Assembly (NCBI GenBank): GCA_023653785.1
Contig: JAMKCH010058544.1
Location: 62,001-126,000 of the forward strand
Reading direction: 5' to 3'
Length of the DNA stretch: 64,000 bases
Source of the DNA: Ophioderma brevispina
Lineage: Eukaryota > Echinodermata > Ophiuroidea > Amphilepidida > Ophiodermatidae
The position numbers were made by a program, and so were the translations under genes. Under the pieces are notes generated by a model. That model made no database searches and was not told where the DNA came from. It was given only the letters and a program-made list of their open reading frames with translations. Positions 58,999 through 64,000 of the stretch are shown piece by piece; positions within the stretch are counted from its first letter, which is position 1, and the number at the start of each line of letters is the position of its first letter.

Positions 58999-61900
58999 GA
59001 TATTAGCAAAAACAAAGCAACAACAGCCTCGGTTTGTGTTGGTACTATCGGAACATTGAAGTCGTGCTACGTGTTGGAATTTGTTCTTATATATATATAT
59101 ACGTATCAGTCACCTTTTCAATGAAAACAATTTAATTTTGAGGTAAGTAACCTATTTTAAAATGTCATGTTCATTCTTACTATCAGTGCTACTCAAATAA
59201 CGACCAAATAACTACCCTAATGCAGCACCTTAAAGTGAATATTCCATCTACCTTTATTGTACATAATGTTATTTCAGGATAGAAACCCACTAAAATAGGA
59301 ATATAGCGATATTCTTCTATCAATTGAAGCTGTGTTTTGTGATCATTTGGTGTCGGTTAATACACTTTTTGTATACATCAATTATACCTTTTGCACACAA
59401 ACTAAAAAAATAACTAAATAAAACAAAATTCTGACAAAGCGACCCGTCCAAACTTTGCCTCAGGGAAGCAAGCAAAAAACCTCCAAATGCCTTCAGGTAG
59501 AAATCCATTAAACCAAATGGAGAAAAAAGGTCTTATTTATGCCCATTATTATTAACCGTGTACTATGAAAGTTCTATAGAAGTCGAACAACGATTGAAGT
59601 GTGATGGAACACCGTAGTCTTCGCTCTCACTTGTATTAAAGATACCTTTTACTTTTTCATGACTTTATTTGAAACCATGCAGCATGACTATAAGATGTCA
59701 TCACTACTAATAACTAAATCGTATGAGATAGCTTTTTTGACATTCACCATGTATATGAAACAAGATTTGAATAGACATTAAAATATGTTACCCAATGTAC
59801 TATGTAACTTCAAATTCATAAAAAAAATATTCATGTTTACATAATCTCGTTTGTCTGTTTGTTAACTTCTTTTTCGTGGACCATAGCATCTTTGTAAGAA
59901 ATGGATTTTATTATCCCGCTTATTTTTTTAATTATATGGACTGCCTAATGGTTTGTGTGCCAATGTATATACAATCTGGGAAATAATTGTTGGAATACTG
60001 AGAACGATTTTCGGGAAACTGCCCCCCCCCGTCTCCCATCCAAAGTTGATTGAGGTACCGTATCAACAGTCTTGCTAATTCCCCCAACATTGATTGACGG
60101 AGATTGGAGAAGGTTAGGTTGAAGGTAAGGTTGGAGGTATCAATTGAGTAATAACACGTGTTTGGACTTCTTCTAATTATTAATAGAAAAATAAGTACCG
60201 ACATGCCCAATATGATTAAAAATTTCCGAATTTCATTACGCACAACGTAATATAGACCGAATTGGACTATTGTGCCAAAAACGTAGAAACATCCTATTTT
60301 CATTGGAGTTTTGGCCTATATAAAAGGAATTAGTTATTTTAATTTGAAACGAGCATAGTTGTCTTAGCTTTAACATACACAGTGAGTTTCAAGGTCATAC
60401 CACTTTTATTCATTAGAGCCAAAATATAAGTTTTTTGGGTGGCAACCACCTCCATCACTCCGACATTTACAACATACCCTACCTCGGAGTAAGGGTAATA
60501 TTGCCTTTGGGTGCATAAAATACGCCCAGAGGATGATCCAACTATTACATAGAAGCTTCAGCGATATTTGAGCGACTGAGGCCTGAGGGGAATGTTAAAG
60601 TAGTTTTTTTAAGACACATGGGGGAATTTCCCACATTTGATAAATTTATCTCAGTTTGTTGATTCGATGAAACTCAACCTAAATTACAATACATGTATTA
60701 CATTTTAACCACCAAAAATAAAAAAAAGTGCATGTACATAGAATATTCGGATAAATGTATTTTACACTAGTTTTCAGTATTTTTCTAAAACCTTGCAAAT
60801 ATATATAGGCAGAGAAAAACTCATAACATATAATAGTAGCGTAAATTTCACGATATCTTGAATTTCACGATCCGAAACATTCAAATTTAATAAATGGTAA
60901 TTGCACAAGGCAATTTAAAATACTGAATCATTCTTGCACAGAAAACAATTTAAAACATGCATAAATCTCAGTTTAGGATGAAATTGAGGGCTCGCTTCAA
61001 ATAAAATGTAATTCTGTCCCTTTAATGTTGTCCTGCAGAAAATGATTGTATGAATACGATAAAGACATAGCGTTCGCGATTGTGCCAGTCTTATATTGTT
61101 AATGTTATGAGGCTATAATTATTATTTAATATAAGAATATAATATTGCTTTTTACGCTCAACATTTGCAAGACTAATATTATAATATTAAAAAAATATAT
61201 AATAATATTCTGTTCTTTACTTGCTCAACATTTGCAAGAATATTGATATTAACAAATGGGTGTCAAGTCCATCGATATCGAAATTGTGATTTTTATTTAG
61301 GCTTAACCCTCGTCTACCGAAAAGGGGTGGTTACCACCCCTTCAGGTTTTCCGCTTTGCTAAAATCCCCTCCTTTAGTGCCAAATTATTTACTGTAATTA
61401 ACAATTGAAATTTTATGCTCCTTTTCATGCAAAAAACAAACATCCACCGGGGTATAAGTAAGGTACAGGGTGATCCTAATGTGGTGGATGGGTAGTAACC
61501 ACCCCCTCCGGAAGAGAAGTACCAACATTCCCAGTACGACAGAGGAATATCACAGACACTTGATTTTGATACCAATAGATAGCTATGACCTCCTTCTTCC
61601 ATTGATACCAAAGTGAGTACCAAAATGCCTAGAATTACGTCAGAATGACGTTATAAAGTTCGCATGTCAGGTCAGCAAAACTGACAATTTCCATAGTTGA
61701 ATAAAAATGGCCCAAATGGGAAAATTAGGTTTTAATGCATTTTTTGGTTTAATTGGGCAAAGTACACCTTTATATTATTGAAAAGGAGGGTGACCATTGT
61801 GAATTTAGTGAAATGGCCAATTATCGGGAAATCCAAAAGAAATTTAAGAAAATCGACATTTAATTTAAAAAAAAAATTATAAAAGTTATAAACGGATATG

Positions 61901-62445
61901 AGATAATTTGGATTAATTTTTTTAATTTTGAAGTCATTTTCCAACCTTTTTAAATATGAATAACGACTGGATTTCTATTGAGCTTTTTACCTGTATTAAA
62001 GCGGCCGGCCATTATTATTACGCTGCCATCAGGAAATCGTAAGAATCTTGTTGTAAGTTTGCTGCCAGGCCAGCTAGCGCACTTTGTCCTATCAGCACTT
62101 TTAAATTAGTGAATAAAATATGTGATCTATTTTGATTGGTTACTCAGAGGTTATGTAATCAGCCAATTAGAGATACTTTAAGAAAAGTCAGTAGATCACT
62201 GCATGGAGATAAAGAAGGGAAATGCAAATGACTATGAAAGAATTGAGTATGTGTCTGCAGATGCAGATACAGAACGTCCGTATTAAAAAGTGGCAGTCGA
62301 ATTTTATTCCATGCAGGCTTGCATCACTCTAGTCTCGACCCCAGTACCTGGTAGGTATCCTGCGGAACACTCACCACAACAAGTCTTTCAGGTCTCAGAT
62401 TAGTTAGCTATGGGAGGGCACCAATTGGCTGATCGTTAACCCCCT
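58999..62445. other. Anonymous AT-rich intergenic DNA
   Basis: It contains a short (TA)n at 59090-59102 and a C10 run near 60025. A degenerate repeat at about 61300-61660 resembles 53587-53790. The 123-codon minus-strand ORF at 59932-60303 includes a hydrophobic stretch but matches nothing I know. No gene is supported. Confidence 0.4.
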
Positions 62446-62542
62446 ACTACTGCTGCTGCTTGCTGCTGCTGCTGCTACTACTACTGCTGCTGCCACTACT
62501 ACTACTACTACTACTACTACTGCTACTACTACTACTACTACT
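62446..62542. repeat. CTG/CTA trinucleotide microsatellite
   Basis: About 95 bases alternate blocks of CTG and CTA, interrupted once by a frame slip (CTGCTTGCTG). The poly-Ser minus-strand ORF across it is an artefact of the repeat. Confidence 0.95.
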
Positions 62543-63161
62543 GTAACAAATGTGGTCCTGCCCTACCTGGCAAGTTTGAATGCTGCCCTCACTTGGTGCA
62601 ACTTTACACTCTGTTGAGCTTGAATGAGTGAGTTGCTGTTCTGCCTCCAATGGGACCACTTGTGTGGAAGAAAAATACCGAGTTCAAAAATGGTGAGGAA
62701 CTTTGTCTTTTAAATCTACTGTACAAGCCAGCATTCTAATTAGGAAAAGATGGTTTGAGAATCCCAGATTTTGGTAATGTGGGAGAATATTTTCTTTAGG
62801 AGCATGAAATTTTATGGATGAAAATGTTTGTTGACATGTGTTTATGTCAGCCATTTTTGAAGTTAGTTTTTCTCACTTTTTAGGTGGGGAACAAGAGCAT
62901 AATTTTTCTTTAGTCTCAAGGGGGGGGGGGTGACATGTAATAATAACTAGGGATGCTGGATTGGTGTGGATAGGAAGTGGATGGCTTAATTTTCTTATCA
63001 ATACTGTGAACACTTAGTCGCCAAAGGTTAGTTTTTCATCCAGCGTCCACGGAGCTGAAGAAAGGTAAATGTGCAAACGAGTCGATCTTAAAGAAAAGAA
63101 CAGACTCCAGATTTTGTTTAGATCAGGCTGGGAAATGATTTTGAGACATTTGAGGGGAAAA
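62543..63161. other. Anonymous DNA
   Basis: A G-run lies at about 62921-62930. No gene seen. Confidence 0.35.
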
Positions 63162-63480
63162 CAATGAATTTTGCTTTAATTTTGGGAGGTGTGAAAGTGG
63201 AGGATGAAATTGTGGACTTTGTGAAACACCAGTATTTTGGGGTTGAACGTCAGTTTTACCCTGTATTTAAAAAGGAAATTTGGCTCACTTTTGACAATCG
63301 TACTCGCTGAACTAGGGAGTTGGAGAACGCTACACGTTTCTCGTTAAAAGTGTTAGATGAGCAATTTAATTTGCCTGAGGTTTGAAGCTCTTTAAGGAAA
63401 GAATTTGGTGTTGTGCCACACCCTTTGAATTTGGCGACCTCAGCGGAATGGGCTGCATGTTGGGGATGTGGTGGCAGAAT
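63162..63480 (+). pseudogene. Possible ORF1/gag-like retroelement remnant
   Basis: From ATG at 63162 the frame reads FALILGGVKVEDEIVDFVK, then VERQFYPVFKKEIWLTF, with a stop after about 50 codons. It continues past two stops to a region with CWGCGG. The balance of charged and hydrophobic residues looks coding-like and loosely recalls the N-terminal ORF of Tx1/L1-type elements (an RRM-like segment then a Cys cluster). I cannot confirm the family. It would continue beyond the window if real. Confidence 0.3.
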
Positions 63481-64000
63481 AGCCTGATTCATCCCCTCTT
63501 TTTATTGGGGAGTTGTGCGGCAAATTTTAGATCTTTTAAAAGTTTGAAAGTGGTTGAGATAATTCAATCCCTGTGTTGAAAGTTAGAAGCGAGGGCGGAT
63601 GTCAATGAGGAGGAGTCAGATTTCTTTTCCCTGGTCACACACTTTCACTTCGTAGTATGGTTTACTGATTGCTTTGAAAGAAGATTATTTGCTAGCAATT
63701 ATGATTTCTTAATTAAGTTAGTTTATGTCATTTTAAAAGGATCCTATTTAATTTGGAAGAATTTAAGAACTTGAATTAGGCGTGTTTTAAAAAATATTTG
63801 TATAAATTTGAATAGCACTTTGGAAAAAGCAGTCCAAGAAAGAAATTAATAAATCAATGGAGATTAAGAACCTGAGAATTCAGGGGCTAGAAAGTCATTC
63901 TGAGGGGTTGGAGAACCAGCTTGGTGAATTGTTATGGAAGAGTCTGCTTCCTTTAGTTAGGTTTTGGGATTGTCGTCTCGACAATTCTCCGGGTTGATTA
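63481..64000. other. Window end, possible continuation of the retroelement remnant
   Basis: The plus strand near 63840-63995 gives a coding-like stretch (IKNLRIQGLESHSEGLENQLGELLWKSL) after many stops, so an element may run off the end. Confidence 0.25.

Noticed and set aside
59932..60303. 123-codon minus-strand ORF with hydrophobic start
   Set aside because: It sits in AT-rich DNA with no recognisable domain; hydrophobic stretches arise easily in such sequence.
62447..62659. Minus-strand ORF with a long serine run
   Set aside because: The serine run is only the CTG/CTA microsatellite translated; the rest has no domain.

Overview
The window looks like nuclear DNA from a metazoan invertebrate. 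It is AT-rich and gene-poor, with no bacterial-style operons and no long conserved ORFs outside transposons. It is dense in decayed non-LTR retrotransposons of the L2/CR1 and I/Jockey type, tRNA-derived SINEs, MITEs and fold-back DNA elements. The only non-transposon coding sequences I can support are two immunoglobulin-superfamily (IgSF) receptor genes. The mix suits a marine invertebrate such as an ambulacrarian, amphioxus or lophotrochozoan, but the phylum cannot be fixed from the sequence alone.

Layout. 1-4.7 kb: a TTAA-flanked MITE with a second MITE nested in it, a SINE head, and an array of CTCCTAGGAG palindromes joined to a segment that recurs near 12.1 kb. 5.2-6.7 kb: a decayed reverse transcriptase. 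6.9-13.3 kb: back-to-back fold-back elements, including a 1.5 kb near-complete palindrome, and a 914 bp insertion flanked by a 128 bp direct repeat. 14.4-21.7 kb: three non-LTR retrotransposons and a SINE. 21.7-28.4 kb: low-complexity DNA and small repeats. 28.39-34.15 kb: one large DNA transposon candidate with TTAA target sites, unlike subterminal ends and a satellite-like arm, carrying a retrotransposon fragment. 34-64 kb: mostly anonymous AT-rich DNA with MITEs, microsatellites and a 0.9 kb tandem duplication.

The two IgSF genes lie at 36.3-37.5 kb (minus strand) and 50.3-51.5 kb (plus strand), divergent and about 12.7 kb apart. They are diverged paralogues with the same plan: signal peptide, two Ig domains, one membrane span and a tyrosine-rich tail with no visible intron. 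Both tails hold paired YxxL motifs at ITAM-like spacing, and both first Ig domains lack the usual core tryptophan. Both are broken by frame changes (at least two and at least five). These may be pseudogene lesions or uncorrected long-read errors; small indels are also frequent between the two copies of the 0.9 kb duplicated segment. The ITAM-like receptor pair is the best candidate for an undescribed biological system here. The TTAA-type transposons and palindromic elements are the next most unusual content.
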